Shown one piece after another: positions 1 through 12,419 of a stretch of DNA of 64,000 nt. The stretch comes from Sipunculus nudus (lineage: Eukaryota; Annelida; Sipuncula; Golfingiida; Sipunculidae). The notes beneath the pieces were generated by a model. It had not been told where the DNA came from, did not search any database, and saw only the letters and a program-made list of their open reading frames with translations. A program made the translations under genes and the position numbers. Location of the stretch: the NCBI GenBank assembly GCA_026874595.1, contig CM049313.1:45846659-45910658 (forward strand), given 5' to 3'. The stretch's first letter is position 1, and each line of letters begins with the position of its first letter.

Positions 1-720
1 TATGGCCCTTCACTACAGCAAGAACCCTATTGATTTTGGGGTCATGAGGTCAAAGTTCAAGGTCACAGAACCCACATCTTTACAAATATTGTGGAAGCAT
101 TTCAAGCCAAACTGTTCATGCCAGACCTTCCACCTTGCACATACATGACACCTTCCAATAGTAGAAGATATCAATGATCTTTGGGTCACAATGTTAATGC
201 TCAAGATCACGGGAGTCATCTGTCCACAAATTCATTTCCGGATGATATCTCCATTCTGGATTGACATTTGGATTCTAAAATTAACATATATATGGCCAAA
301 CACTAAAGTAAAAACCCTATTGATTTAGGGGTAATGAGTTCAAAGGTCAAAGTCACAGGACCCACATCTTAAAAAAAGATTGTGCATGAATTTCAAGCAA
401 ATATTTTCATACCAGACCTTGCATCTTGCACATACAGCTGACCTGCCTATGGGCGAGGAAAATTTCAATATTAGGGTCACATGTTCAAAGTTAAAGGTCA
501 CAGGAGACACCTGTCCAAACATTCATTTCCAGATTTAACTCCACTTTGGTTTGACATGTGGATTTCAAGCTTGACTTTATGTATGGCCCACCACTAAAGC
601 AAGAAATTTCTAACTTTTTGGGGTCAATAGGTCAAAGATCAAGGTCACCACATCCAAATTTAAAAAGGTTTTAAACGTTTCATCCATAGTCTTTCACTTT
701 TGGATTACAAGGTCAATGGT
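1..720. repeat. Tandem repeat, about 291-bp unit (R6)
   Basis: Units start near 1, 291 and 582 with TATGGCC, giving about 2.5 copies; the array may extend left of the window. Each unit carries AGGTCA-type half-sites, for example TCAAGGTCA at 57-65 and 639-647. No coding potential was seen. Confidence 0.8.
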
Positions 721-1690
721 TAAAGTCACAGGATCATCCTACTGATTTATATGATTAATCACAGGCTTTTTACAGTTCAATACAAGTGATTTAATTATGT
801 CTCTGTTACTTGGAATGCTCTACTCCTACACGGCTATCACTTATTCATCTTGGTTCAGTGTTAAAATACTGTTTTAGGTCAGTTTCCTTTATGTCAATCT
901 GCAATTGATCAGATTTTCTATTATATTTTCCCAAGCATCACTCAGTCTGCACTAGAAGTCTATTGGCCTTTTGCAGGGCCATTCCTGACCTGTCAGTGTA
1001 ACATGAAAGAATAATCTGGCCTTGACTTTGTTCTTCTGTATGTCATTCTGTCTGTCTGTTTAGTATTCCCCTTTTTTAGATCAATACAGCTGCACATTAT
1101 TTATTTCTACTTCCTCCTGAAAATGGTTTATTTATTTTATGAATTCCAGATGTTCATCTGTCTTTTTGTCTGTCTTTTATTTCAACTTCTGGCAAGTACT
1201 TGACCTATGGTGATCTAGTTTTCATATTGAATCATGACATATTTCAGTATGTAAGAGCTCTTGTACCATGGTTTTACTGAAGAATGTTGTGAGAAGTTCT
1301 GACATAAGTGACCATACCACATTTTCAGTTCATGGTCATATATATATATCAAACTATCTAGATGACTCAGTCACATTAACTGTGTCAACTGTAAACAACT
1401 GTTTTCTCCTGGCACCTTCAGTAGAATGAAAGAAAATGTCTGAGATTATTTCAAAATGCTAAGCTTTTTTGGTATTATGGTAAAAAAAAATGTACCAAAA
1501 CTGTAAAAAAATATCTCATGAACATACATGATAACCACCCAGACTGTAAAGTAAAAGAAAAATGATTGCCAGACAGCTAACTGGTGACATGTAAAATGTA
1601 GTGTCTGATTGCCGTCTGGCCATATCAGATGTGAAGAAAACATGATTCTTTTGATGACTTGTCAGTTGTCTTTGTCTTCTGTTATTAATT
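721..1690. other. Non-coding stretch
   Basis: AT-rich sequence with no gene or clear repeat recognised, apart from short (TA)n at about 1340-1350. Two overlapping minus-strand ORFs at 1446-1725 lack any recognisable domain and look like chance. Confidence 0.5.
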
Positions 1691-2290
1691 GTACTGAGAG
1701 TTGCCTTGACCTTGAATATTTCCATATTTGGTGAAAATCACACAAAATCTATATTATCTCAAGAGAGGATGCATGGATTAGTCCTGAAATCAAGTCATAG
1801 GAAAATCTTTGACAGCTTTGTCTTGTACAGGAGACTGGTGGCACTGCCTTTTATCCTGTTCTTGTATTCATGCCTTTCAATACAAAAACGTTGTTTATCA
1901 AGCACAAAGATGTCTTTTTCTGAAAATCATAATGAAAGATGTCAGATGATAAGTTGTTGAAAGAGTTGTGAAACTCTCAAGGTCAAATCTACTAATATAT
2001 AAGATTTTTGTGAACCCAATAACTTTAGAAGTAATATATCTTTTATTTTTCAAATGTGATACACAGATTGTTTCCACCAAGATGTCAGACTTGTCAGATT
2101 TGTTGACCATGAAAATGCTTTTCAAGGTCAAATATGTGGATACAGGATTTTTTAACCCCAAAACTGTTGAGGTATTCCATCTGTTTCCATCAAATTTGAC
2201 ACCACAAATATTTCTGCCAATATCTTTGAGTGGTTCAAAGACTGTTGAGCTTGGTCTCCTATGTCAAACCTGAAGACACATAGAATTTTT
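1691..2290. repeat. Dispersed repeat related to R5
   Basis: The segment near 1700-1770 (GCCTTGACCTTGAATATT then a TTTGGTGAAAATCACAC stretch) closely matches 35583-35630 inside the R5 element. Degenerate copies of the same monomer continue to about 2290. Confidence 0.6.
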
Positions 2291-2302
2291 GTGAACCCCA
2301 TC

Positions 2303-2720
2303 ATTTTTAGCGAACCTGTGAGCTTAATTATGCAATGGTGTGGCGTCGGCCATCGTCTGTACGTTAACCCATACTATCTTGAAAACAACAAGAGTTAGCA
2401 TCACGACATTTTAATACAGGAAATGGCTTGAGCTATCATCACCAAATTTTATGTCAATGTTGGTCACATGAGTCATATCTGAAATTGAGATATTGGCATC
2501 AGCCTTTTTTGTACGGGGTCATCAGTGCCCATATCACACTGAGGGCTACAAAAAACTTCTTCTCTGAAACCATTTGGCCAAATTGTTTAATATCGCACAG
2601 AAATGATCCTAGGCTAGTGCTTTCTAAAGTTTGTTCAATTGGTCTCAGTTGAGTGACGTTTGGCTGAGTTATGGGAAGCTGAATTTAGTCATATGCCATA
2701 ACAGTCAATTTTATCCAACT
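2303..2720. repeat. Dispersed repeat R2, copy 1
   Basis: It starts TTTTTAGCGAACCTGTGAGC and shares the TCTGTACGTTAACCC head and several body phrases (CATTTGGCCAAATTGTTTAA) with copies at 10803 and 48464. The ORF beginning at 2631 starts in its tail and has no known domain. Confidence 0.65.
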
Positions 2721-4166
2721 GATATCAGGGCTCCCACCAGCTTAAGTCTTGAAAATAGTTTGTTTTCTCAAGTGACAGTGATAGGGGTATTAAATGGCAC
2801 AAAAGGTGATGCTACTAGTCTTCCTTGCAAGAAAAAGCTACCCAGGATCTTCCTGCAACCTGATTTCAAGAACACGTACTTGATCAAGCCTAACTTGAGA
2901 TATCTTACCATGCATATGTATATTATATATTATTTTTGGGATGCATGCATATCCTCACCCTGTAACTTGCAGAAAAAGGTCACAATGCTTTCTACAATGA
3001 GCAGTCACAAAGGATATTTCATGTTCTGGTCAGTGTGGTATAATAGGCCTCATGTAGTCTTGTTCTATGGCGTCATTTGTAAATTAAGGTCACTTAAATA
3101 ATTTTATGGATTGCATTTTACACTTAAGCATCCTCATTTGGAAAACATGATCATCAACCGTGTAAGCTTCTATGGAAGCAGGGAAGGTCAGTAGATGTAA
3201 ATATAAATTTGAAGACTAAAGGGAGATCATAAGTGACTTAATTCTCCTGCTTTAAATTTATGGAAATAATGAATCTGTTTAAATTTGTAGGCTTTTGGTA
3301 ATAAAATTAAGATGCCTTTAAACATGTTTTGATGATTAAATGCTAGATGGCCAGCCAGTTTGTAAAATGTTCATATGGTGCTCTGACACCTAAAAAAAAA
3401 AGAAATATATGTATCATAAACAACAGCAGAAGTTAGAAACTGTGGATATTTGAATATGATAATTTAGCCAAAAGTGACTGTTTATTGTTTGTTTCTTCCT
3501 TTCTCTCACTTCCCAAATTCTAAATGGCTTCTTTTGTCTAGGGATAGAGCATCTTCAGATCTAAAAGCCTAGAGATGATGATTTTGAATATGAGCTGAGG
3601 AGTTCCTTGTCCCCCCACCTAATGTGGCTTAACTTATCACTCACAAACAAGTGTGAAAATTTGGAGTCTTAGATGTTATGGCCCAGCAGTAGGGATAATA
3701 ACATACCTAGGACCTACAGTTGGGTTAGTTACCAGGCCAGGGTGACACCAAGATTAAATGAGAGGAAGATTGTGCTATCCCGGTCACACAGTCCCAACCA
3801 GAATGTTAATCTGAAGTTGTACATGTATACAGTTTTAGATTAGTGAGGTATAGGCATTACTAATATATATATAAAGTTACATCCACCAAAAAAAAAAAAA
3901 GAAATGAATAAATTCAGATACTTGACGTAATTATTATTCATTGGCATATAAATAAATTTTGAATAAGTAGTTGTGTGTGGAATAAGCAGTCATATCACAG
4001 TATCTCAGACTTAAAGGAGAAGTCCCAGCCTCAACCTATGATGATTACCTTATAACTTGATCATTGATTATTTTAAGTCTGCATCACAGTGTAATTGATA
4101 TATTATACTATATAAACAGTAAGGAATAGGGGAAGCATGCTCAAATGGGAACCAGTACAGCCAGCA
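2721..4166. other. Non-coding stretch
   Basis: No gene recognised. It contains a plus-strand open frame to 3101 that starts inside a repeat and has no domain or splice context, a short poly-A at 3886-3900, and short AT runs. Confidence 0.5.
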
Positions 4167-5090
4167 TTTTTAGCTCAGCTGACTGTAAGTCATCTGAGCT
4201 ATAGGGATCACCTTTTGTCCGTCGTCCATCAGGCCATCCAGGCGTCTGTCTGTTAACAGGGCACAAATCGTAACCGCTAGAACTTGAATCTTCTTACTTG
4301 ACATCCTGGGAGGTCTATGGCAATTCTCTTTGTAAACCTGAAATTAGGTCACTGTGACCTATATTCTTCGAGCTATGGGGTTCCGAAGTACCCCCAGAAT
4401 AATGCAAAATTTAATACAAAAGCTCAAGTATTTGAACAACTAATGCATTAATCACCATGATTCTTTGCATGGATATTGATCATGGAGTGTTTCATCAATT
4501 TCTGGAGATTGGTGGCGCCACCTATATTTTTTTATTTTTTACGATTTTTTTTCTCTACTTTTGTGATCTTTAAACATTTGGTCATCTGTAAACAGGGCAC
4601 AAATCATAATTACTGGACCTAGAATCTTCTGTCCTCACCTCCAGGGAAGCCCATAAAAGGTCTACATGGAAACCTGAAATAAGGTCCCTGTTACCTATAT
4701 TCTGTGAGCTATGGGGCTCTGAAGTACCCCCCAGAATAAGGATTTGGTCATATATTAACGGGGCACAAATCATAATGACTGGACCTAGAATCTTCTTTCT
4801 TGACATGCAGGGAGGCCTTTGGAAAGTCTCTTTGGAAATCTGAAATTAGGTCTCTGTTACCCATATCCTTCATGCTATGGGGCTCTGAAGTACCCCCCTG
4901 AATAAAGGAAAATTTGATACAAAAGCTCAAGTATCCAAACAACTGATGCATTTTCCCCCATGGTTCTTTGCACCGATATTGATCATGGAGTGTTTCATAA
5001 GTTTCTGCAGACTAGTGGCACCACTTGTATTTTTTTGTTATTTTGACATTTTTCACTTTATTTTTTTAGACCTTTTAAGAAACATATTAT
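4167..5090 (+). mobile_element. Helentron-like element R1, copy 1 (3' end missing)
   Basis: It starts with a hairpin, TAGCTCAG at 4171-4178 pairing with CTGAGCTA at 4194-4201, then (CCGT)-type sequence and about 2.5 degenerate internal monomers containing GGGCACAAATC, GACCTAGAATCTTC and GGTGGCGCCACC (about 4511). The 3' hairpin end seen in other copies is absent. Confidence 0.75.
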
Positions 5091-5399
5091 ATGGTCATAA
5101 TATTTATTCAAAACAACAGCAAAAATAATAAAATCATTTGTTGTTTTTCATGTTTTGCTACTACCAGGTACACAAGCTTAGTTTTGTAGCTGACTTGTTG
5201 CATTATTTTATTTTATTTTATTTATTTATTTATTTTTTTTTTTGCAGGGGAGCATAGATTTCCTTAAAATCAGATTCCTCTGGATATCAGTGCAATATTT
5301 ATCATTATATGTCATGATGTGTTTCTTCAGATAAGAATTAAGGTGAAGTGAGTGTTTTTAGCATTTTGTGTACATTCATAAGGGGGTCTATATGAGGGC

Positions 5400-6100
5400 T
5401 GATATATTTGAGACGACACAGTGTAACAGTTGTCCTCTCCTTGGTCGGTTTTATCGTGACAATTTGCCGACTTTGTATCTTTGCCATCGTGGTTTTAGTC
5501 ATCGATTTAGTAATTAGTCTCCCTTACACATGCATATTTACCGTGGGTCTCCGGCAAATACCAAGCGTACCCTGACGAGTTAATTCATAAAATTTGGACA
5601 TAATTTCACCAATTTATTATTTTTTTAATTTTTATGAAAAGTTTTGTGGGATTTATAGGTTTCAATGTGAACCGTGTCGTGTTTAATCAGTAGGCTGGAC
5701 GTGTGTCTCGTTTTTCGGCGGCGACGTCCGGATTTTAGACCACTTCCGCAAAGAAATCGGAAGTCAAGGAACGGCCATTATTGCTTGGATCGCAAGAGAT
5801 TTCAGGTGTTCCGCGCGAATTGATAATTGCAGTGCTTTTCGGGTACGACCTTGCTCTTGCAAACAGTAAAAATGTACCGTTAGGTGACCGTTCATTACGC
5901 AAAAACAAAAAAATAACGTGTGATCAGCTACAGACCGTGTCAATGCCGGTTAAAGCAGTTAAAAGGATTATAAATGACCCAACATTCTGGCCCGTGGAAT
6001 TATTATATCTACTTTTTTTAATAAATCTAGAACCACGTCACAGGCACCCGTTTATTTTATTTGGTGAAGTATTTTTGTACTTTGGCTGTGTAAGGAATAA
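5400..6100 (+). promoter_or_regulatory. Promoter-like CpG island, possible 5' end of a gene
   Basis: This is the most CpG-bearing non-repeat stretch of the first 20 kb. At 5742-5782 it has ACTTCCG, CGGAAGT and AACGGCCATTATTG, resembling paired ETS sites and a YY1 site, which are common at TATA-less housekeeping promoters. A frame from 5781 to 6227 is open, with an ATG at 5942, but has no recognised domain. It could be the start of FOCAD, of another gene or of a divergent pair. This is inference only. Confidence 0.35.
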
Positions 6101-6956
6101 CAATGTAGATGTTTATAAATATTGTCATTTCACTGTTTATGTTGTGACAAGAATAATTGCTTCACTCAAGTTTACGCGTTATTATAGGATTGTTTTCCGT
6201 GTAAATAATTACCAGCAACTGAATTAGCAAATTAATGATGTAAAAAAAATTGATGGCCACCTTGGTGAGTCTTGACATGTTTTTTTTTTCTTTTCTAAAC
6301 AAGGTGGATATAGTCTTATACAACTTAGTGTTAAGGTGACTGATGTTGGAATTATCCCCAATTTGTTTCACAATCACAGCTTTCTGCTTATTGAGTGAGC
6401 ATAGGTACCCTCAGATCACTTCTTATATAGAATTTCCCCTTCAGATTTTTATGTGGAAAGGATTGCTTATTTTGGGGGGGGGGGGGGGCATTAAGTGATA
6501 TTCTTTTCATCAGTCTGTCCGTCACAAATGTTGAAGTTTATGTTAAAGTTTTTGCTAGGGCCGTTTTAGATGAGACTGCATGGTTACAGTTATGCCTCTC
6601 ATATTTGGTATACACCTTCCTTAGGACATTGGTTCCTTTGGGGCATATAGCTATAAACATTTTCATCTAGTTTCACAAAACTTGCAACTGCTACTTACAA
6701 AAAGATTACCTCGTCAGATTTCAATAATAGAAACACACTATACATTTTTATGGCAATTGCAGTTAATTATTAGGTTGAGAGTCTGGTATCTCTTATAAAA
6801 ATGAGATAATTTAGCAGATTAATCTTGTTTCCTTTAGATGTTTGTACACAAATCTACAGTTAATAATTCAGAGTATGGATACACAACAAATAATACCCAA
6901 CAATTAATGAGTAGTATGAAAACAGGATCTGATGTATAATTGTAGTGTTCCATATG

Positions 6957-8318
6957 TTTTTAGCTCAGCTGACTGTAAGTCATCTGAAATATATAGCAAT
7001 CACTCTAAATTTGTCCGGTAGCCATCCGGCCGTCTGTCCATTAACAGGGCACAAATCATAACCACTGAACCTGAAATCTTCTCACTTGACATCCTGGAAG
7101 GTCCATTAAAATTCTCCTTGGAAACCTGAAATTAGGTCACTGTGACCTATATCCTCTGAGCTATGGGGCTCCCACGTACCCTAAGAATAATGCAAAATTT
7201 GATACAATAACTAATGCATTGATCACCATGATTGTCCACAACTAATGCATTTATCACCATGATTCTTTGCATGGATATTGATAATGATGTTTCATCAGTT
7301 TCTGCAGACTGGTGGCGCCACATGTATTTTTTCGATTTTTTAAAGTTTTTTTTCTCTATTTTTGAAACCTTTTAAGATTTGGTCATCTGTTAACAGGGCA
7401 CAAATCATATCAACTGGACCTAGAATCTTCTGTCATGACATGCAAGGACGGTCATAAAAAGTCTATATGGAAACCTGATATAAGGTCTCTGTTACTGATA
7501 TCCTTTCAGCTATGAGGCTCGGAAGTTCCTCCCAGAATAATGCAAAATTTGATACAATAACTAATGCATTGATCACCATGATTGTCCACATTTGTATTGA
7601 TAATGGCTTGTTTCATCAGTTTCTGTAGACTGGTGGTGCCACCTGTATTTTGATTTTTTAAGAATTTTTTTCTTGATTTTTGAGACCTTTAAACATTTGG
7701 TCATCTGTTAACAGGCCACAAATCATAATGACTTGACCTAGAATCTTCTTTCTTAACATGCAGGGAGGTCCATGAAACATCTTGGAAACCTGAAATTAGG
7801 TCTCTGTTACCCATATCCTTCATGCTCTGGGGCTCCGAAGTACTCCCCAGAATAAAGATTTGGTTATCTGTTAACAGAGCACAAATTATAATGACTTGAC
7901 CTAGAATCTCCTTTCTTGATATGCTGGGAGGCCCCTGAAAAGTCTCCTTGTGCACCTGAAATTACATCTCTGTTACCCATATCCTTCATCCTATGCGGCT
8001 TTGAAATACCCCCCAGAATAAACATTTGGTCATCTGTTAACAGGGCACAAATCCTAATAACTGGACCTAGAATTTTATATTTTGACATGCTGGGAGACCC
8101 CTGAAAAGTCATCTTGTAAACCTTGAAAATAGGTGTCTGTTACCCTTATCCTTCATGCTACAGAGCTCCATAGTACCCCAAGGAATATTGGATGATTTTA
8201 TACAAAAGGTCAAGTTTGGAAAAAGTATTTCATTCAAATTTGACATTCAGATGATAAAATTACTTTTGTCAATGTCTTCCTGGTCAGCTGAGCGTCATGA
8301 CCCCTGGGTCACTTGTCT
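6957..8318 (+). mobile_element. Helentron-like element R1, copy 2 (complete)
   Basis: The 5' end is TTTTTAGCTCAGCTGACTG. Five head phrases (GTTAACAGGGCAC-type) lie at about 7037, 7387, 7705, 7868 and 8034, so two monomers are full length (about 320-350 bp) and the last ones are half length (about 165 bp). The 3' end has GTCAGCTGAGC, then the hairpin TGACCC/GGGTCA at 8298-8311, then CTTGT. Confidence 0.82.
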
Positions 8319-10802
8319 AATTTCATGTCAATGACATTATTTATGAAACCTTGGAAGCTCCGGACAGGTTATGCAGTTCTATATCCTGTTTGATACAGGG
8401 GAAAACGTGAGTTCGAGATACCAAGAAAAAAGTCACAGTGTTCAGGGTTGCTGAATAAATATTTTGCTAAATATAGTGTGTATTCCTGTTATAATTGAAT
8501 ATTTTGGAATTATCAGTCCATCTTTTAAGTAAAACCCAACATTTATGAAAGTCCACCAAAATCACTTGAAACACCTGTTGTATTTAATACTGAACAGCTG
8601 AAGTATTTAATACTAAATACCTACCATATTTTATTGAAAATTAAACACCTGTGGTATTAAATACTGAACTTCTGTTTTTACCAGTAGTATTTACACAAGA
8701 ACATCTTGTTCTCAAATCCATGGGTAATAGTGTGGTTGACAGTTAAAATTATTGGCTTTTGTTTTGTGTCACAATGAAGCCTGCTCTGTCAGATGGTTTA
8801 TGGCCAGCATTTTGGTCTATAGATAAAGGATCCCTGTCATTCTAGAGATTTATACAGTTTGGGGAATTGTATATTGATATTTCTTATGCGCGAATGAACC
8901 TTCCAGGGAGGCTTAGATTCAGTATTGTAATGCAAACCCAAGGCAGTTATTTTATTCAAACAGAAAGAAAGCAGATAGTCAACTTTCTATTTTTGTTATC
9001 CCAAGGACAGACTTGTAAATAAAATAATCACTTGTAAAGTACATAATCACAGGAATCCATCAGTTCTTTGGAAAAAAAAGGTCAAGTTTCAAATCTTTAT
9101 GAATGTTAATATAACCTCCTAAATATCTCTGGACATGTTTTATGGATAGTGCTGCAGTTTTTTTTAAAATGTACTGATATTTAATTGGATGCAAGGAAAC
9201 CTCATCAATACATGACATCTGGTATTTTAGTTGTTCAGAATGTGTCACAAAATGGTGTGAGCATAAAATTTTGTGAAGAAACACACACACAGTTGAACTG
9301 CATTTTTGTTGAAATCATGAAAGAGTCCTGTACAAAAATTTTACCCATCTGAAGAGACTTTGTGGATGAACAAGATTCTGCATACATATAACGGGTTCTT
9401 AGTGCATTTATCCACAGTTAATGCAAAATAGCCATGTATTATAAATCAACATCACAGTAGAGATTGGCTGTAATAATCTAGTGTTAGTCCCTGCAAGGTT
9501 TTCAGAAGACATGAAATCAGAGAAGTTTCCTACTGGTAATAACATATCATGTAGCTGTCAATATCATTTAGTCATAACTTTAATCTGTGGCTGGGACAAG
9601 GTACTAACCTTGGTTGATTGTTTACAAAGTCAAAGGATCAGGAAACATTGATCTGCCAGATGTAAACCGGTTTTTCCTAATTTAGATCATGTCGTGACTG
9701 ATCATGATGATACAGTGTCGTACTGTCTGGAGGAAGCTTAATTAATGTACCTCTCTTTTATGACTCCAGCCTTTGTTGAGATCTTCATGTTTGTTGGATC
9801 AAACTAAAGAATAAAAGTCAAACAGATGGAGATGGAAGATAACTTAAAGCACTGTAGCTTTTATGCAGGAGGACTGATATCCTAACAAATCATGGCACAG
9901 TTTATTTTACTTGTAAATCACAAAATCTACCAGCAATTTAATACATGTATGACAATTAAAACATTTTTACAGGGGCAGATCCAGGATTTTGGAAAGGGGA
10001 GGGTCAAATCCAGGAAGGCTAAATGTAAACCTAAAAAAAAAATGTACTATGCTCTGTGAAGAAGGGGTCAGGGTTGCAAAATTTGGTTGTTCCATAGGCA
10101 TTAATTTAGAAGAAACTTGGAAAAATTGGAATATCTGAGTAAATAAAATTTCATTCAACAGCCTCAATGGGTATTCCCTTGAATTAAGCTGATGTAGACA
10201 TCAGAACCTGGGAAGGAACAATGCACTGACCGCAGAGACATCTGATTCATAATCAGGCTGTAACCTTAGGTCTAAGGTGTATAATGAGCCAGTCATTCTG
10301 TGAATTATCCTGATTTATCAAGTAATGGCGTCTGGTGTATCTCACGAACAATTATTGTAGAAAGGTTATGTATTAACACATCATTCGTCATTCACCAAGT
10401 TCAATGACTTAATTGCACTTTCCAAGAAACCCTTCAGGGGGAACATGTAACCACGTGGAGATTGTATTTTGCACTTATGGTCACCTGCTGTTCAAATGGC
10501 TTGGTGCACAGAAGTAGTATGACAGGTAACATTTGCTCATGGGGATTATCTGGCCTGTTCTGGAAATAAATAGTGCTTTTATTGATATATGGTTTGTCAC
10601 TGTCCTGCTCTGCTTGTTTTGTCCATCATTTTCAACTTTTCAGTGTTTTTCAGTAACTTAAATACTTTTCCTTGTTTTTCATACATCTCTGTGATAATAC
10701 TATTTTAAATCCCTTTGCTTTAGTTTTGTTATATATTGTACCACTATATACTTGCATAAACTATCCAGGAAAAAATACTTTTCTGTACCTTTGTCATATA
10801 TT
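8319..10802. other. Non-coding stretch
   Basis: No coding exon recognised. At about 9973-10015 there is a phrase GGGGCAGATCCAGGATTTT, typical of a degraded transposon terminus. At about 10226-10270 a tRNA-like anticodon-arm phrase (CTGATTCATAATCAG) may be a SINE scrap. The rest is unremarkable AT-rich sequence. Confidence 0.45.
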
Positions 10803-11520
10803 TTAGCAAACCTGTGAGATTATTGGATGGTGCAGCATCAGCCATCTGCTGTTATCTGTACGTTAACCCTTGCTATCTCAAAAAACACAGGAGGGAGCAG
10901 TGCCCAATAAAGTCACATGTCAAACTTTATCGGATGGAGCTTATTTTGACACAATCTGCATTTATTTGCATTTTATAGGGAACAAGGTAAAAAAATTTAA
11001 AAACCTTCTCCGAAACTATCCAGCCAAATTGGTCATTATTTCACAGTAATAATCCCAAAAACAGAAATCTCAACTTTGTTCAAATGGTTCATTGATTTTT
11101 TGGCAATGTTACAGGAAGATGAACTTATAGTCACTTGGCAAGTAAAGGCATACTATAATTAAAATCTCAGAAAAGGTTGGAGCTGCCAAATTTTATGCAA
11201 ATGTTGATCAAATGAGTCATTTTTGAAATTGAGATATTGGTTGCGCCACCTGCATCCATCTTTTTCTTTGTACAGGGTAATCAGGTTACAGTACATTAAC
11301 CTATAATTTCTCAGGAACAGCAGGAGATAGCATCCCCAAATTTATGCAGATACAGTCGCATAGCAAATGTTGTGGGATTGAGCTTTTTGTGGCCCCACCT
11401 GCATTGACTTACATTTTTCAGGGTAAAGGCTTGAAAACCTTTGAAAATCTTCTTCTCCAAAATCATTCAGCCAAATTGTTTAATATTTCTAAATAAAGAT
11501 CAATCCCAAGGATGCTCTTT
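10803..11520. repeat. Dispersed repeat R2, copy 2
   Basis: It begins TTTTAGCAAACCTGTGAG, followed by the same CTGTACGTTAACCCTTGCTA phrase as copy 1, and carries two or three diverged monomers with AAACTATCCAGCCAAATTG and GAAATTGAGATATTGG. It ends next to the tyrosine-recombinase fossil. Confidence 0.7.
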
Positions 11521-11669
11521 TAGTGCATAATCCCAGGTGGCTGTTCCCCCTTGTTCTGTCTGGCTCCAGACTTCTTACATAAGAAACAATGGTCATCACA
11601 AGCTGTGACTCCCATGCTTATTCCTGCCTTGCCCCATGGTAAACACATGCAACTAGGGCGCAATTAATT

Positions 11670-11981
11670 GCCTGGTTCAGGCTCTTCGTTACTTTCTTCT
11701 GCGGGGCTACCAGAAACGTCTTTTTATTCAGACCCCCTGGCCTAGAGAACAGTCAGTCTCCTGCTAGATTAGTCCTGTGACTATCTCTCGTTGGATAAAC
11801 AAACTATCATTGTAGCACATGATACATTTTTATCCTGTTGTCCCTTCAAGTGTAGATGCAAGATATCAGGGCTCTTGCCAAATTGCTCATGGTCGCGGCA
11901 GGGGGATCAGTTTCAGATATTCTGAAGCAGGGTTCCTGGAAATCATCTGATGCCTTTGCTTCCTTTTACTGTAGGGATTAA
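11670..11981 (+). pseudogene. Decayed tyrosine-recombinase transposon fragment (DIRS/Ngaro/Crypton type)
   Basis: One frame holds the successive motifs ALRYFLLRG, KRLFIQ and SPVTISRWINKL with stops between them. After a frameshift, 11859-11981 reads QDIRALAKLL, then VSDILKQGSWKSS and FASFYCRD followed by a stop. This is the usual order of the C-terminal half of eukaryotic tyrosine recombinases: H-x-x-R box, W position, Tyr nucleophile. The box His is Gln here, and in-frame stops plus the frameshift show it is dead. Which of the three groups it came from is not resolved. Confidence 0.72.
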
Positions 11982-12109
11982 GCTCCACAGGTCCTGTCTT
12001 TGTAGCATTCTGCATTCTGATAGAGTTGTAGCTGCATGCAGTATGGTGCGGGGTTCCTTGTGATTTTGTTTTTTTCCCACTCTTGGTCTCATCTTTTCAT
12101 TTAGCACGA

Positions 12110-12415
12110 TCAGTGGTGACCTATGTTAGTCCACATATTGAAACTTACCAATTCTAAGTGGATTGCAATGTCTGTAGTGGACAGAGTAGGTCACCACTGA
12201 ATAATTTGTGTTCCCTTCCTATGTTGTTGAGTTTCCTTCTGCTGAAGGCTGAAGTGTGCTCAGCAAGGCCAGTATATCTTTACGTTGCATGACATCAAAG
12301 GAAGTGCGATGGGTAAGCACAAACAAACAGTGGTTGCTAGGGGAGAAACCCAGGGTAACTGGATAAAAGATAGGGGCTGTTCTGGTAAAACATTACAGCA
12401 TGGTCAGTGGTGACC
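12110..12415. repeat. Inverted repeat with a third copy, next to the recombinase fossil
   Basis: The 14-base arms TCAGTGGTGACCTA (12110-12123) and TAGGTCACCACTGA (12187-12200) are perfect inverted copies with a 63-bp loop. A further copy of the core, GGTCAGTGGTGACC, lies at about 12402-12415. They may be remnants of element termini. Confidence 0.6.
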
Positions 12416-12419
12416 AACT

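Noticed and set aside
2631-3101. 156-codon open frame on the + strand
   Set aside because: It starts inside an R2 repeat, has no recognisable domain, splice context or codon bias, and is within chance length for this sequence.
5781-6227. 148-codon open frame in the promoter-like island
   Set aside because: It needs a non-ATG start for full length, has no domain and no match to the FOCAD N-terminus. It is described only as part of the island.
7701-8112. Minus-strand ORFs repeating similar peptides
   Set aside because: The same peptide pattern (for example DMGNRDLISGF) recurs in every R1 monomer at 4.6, 7.7, 26.7, 62 and 63.7 kb. It is a translation of the repeat, without start, domain or selection evidence.
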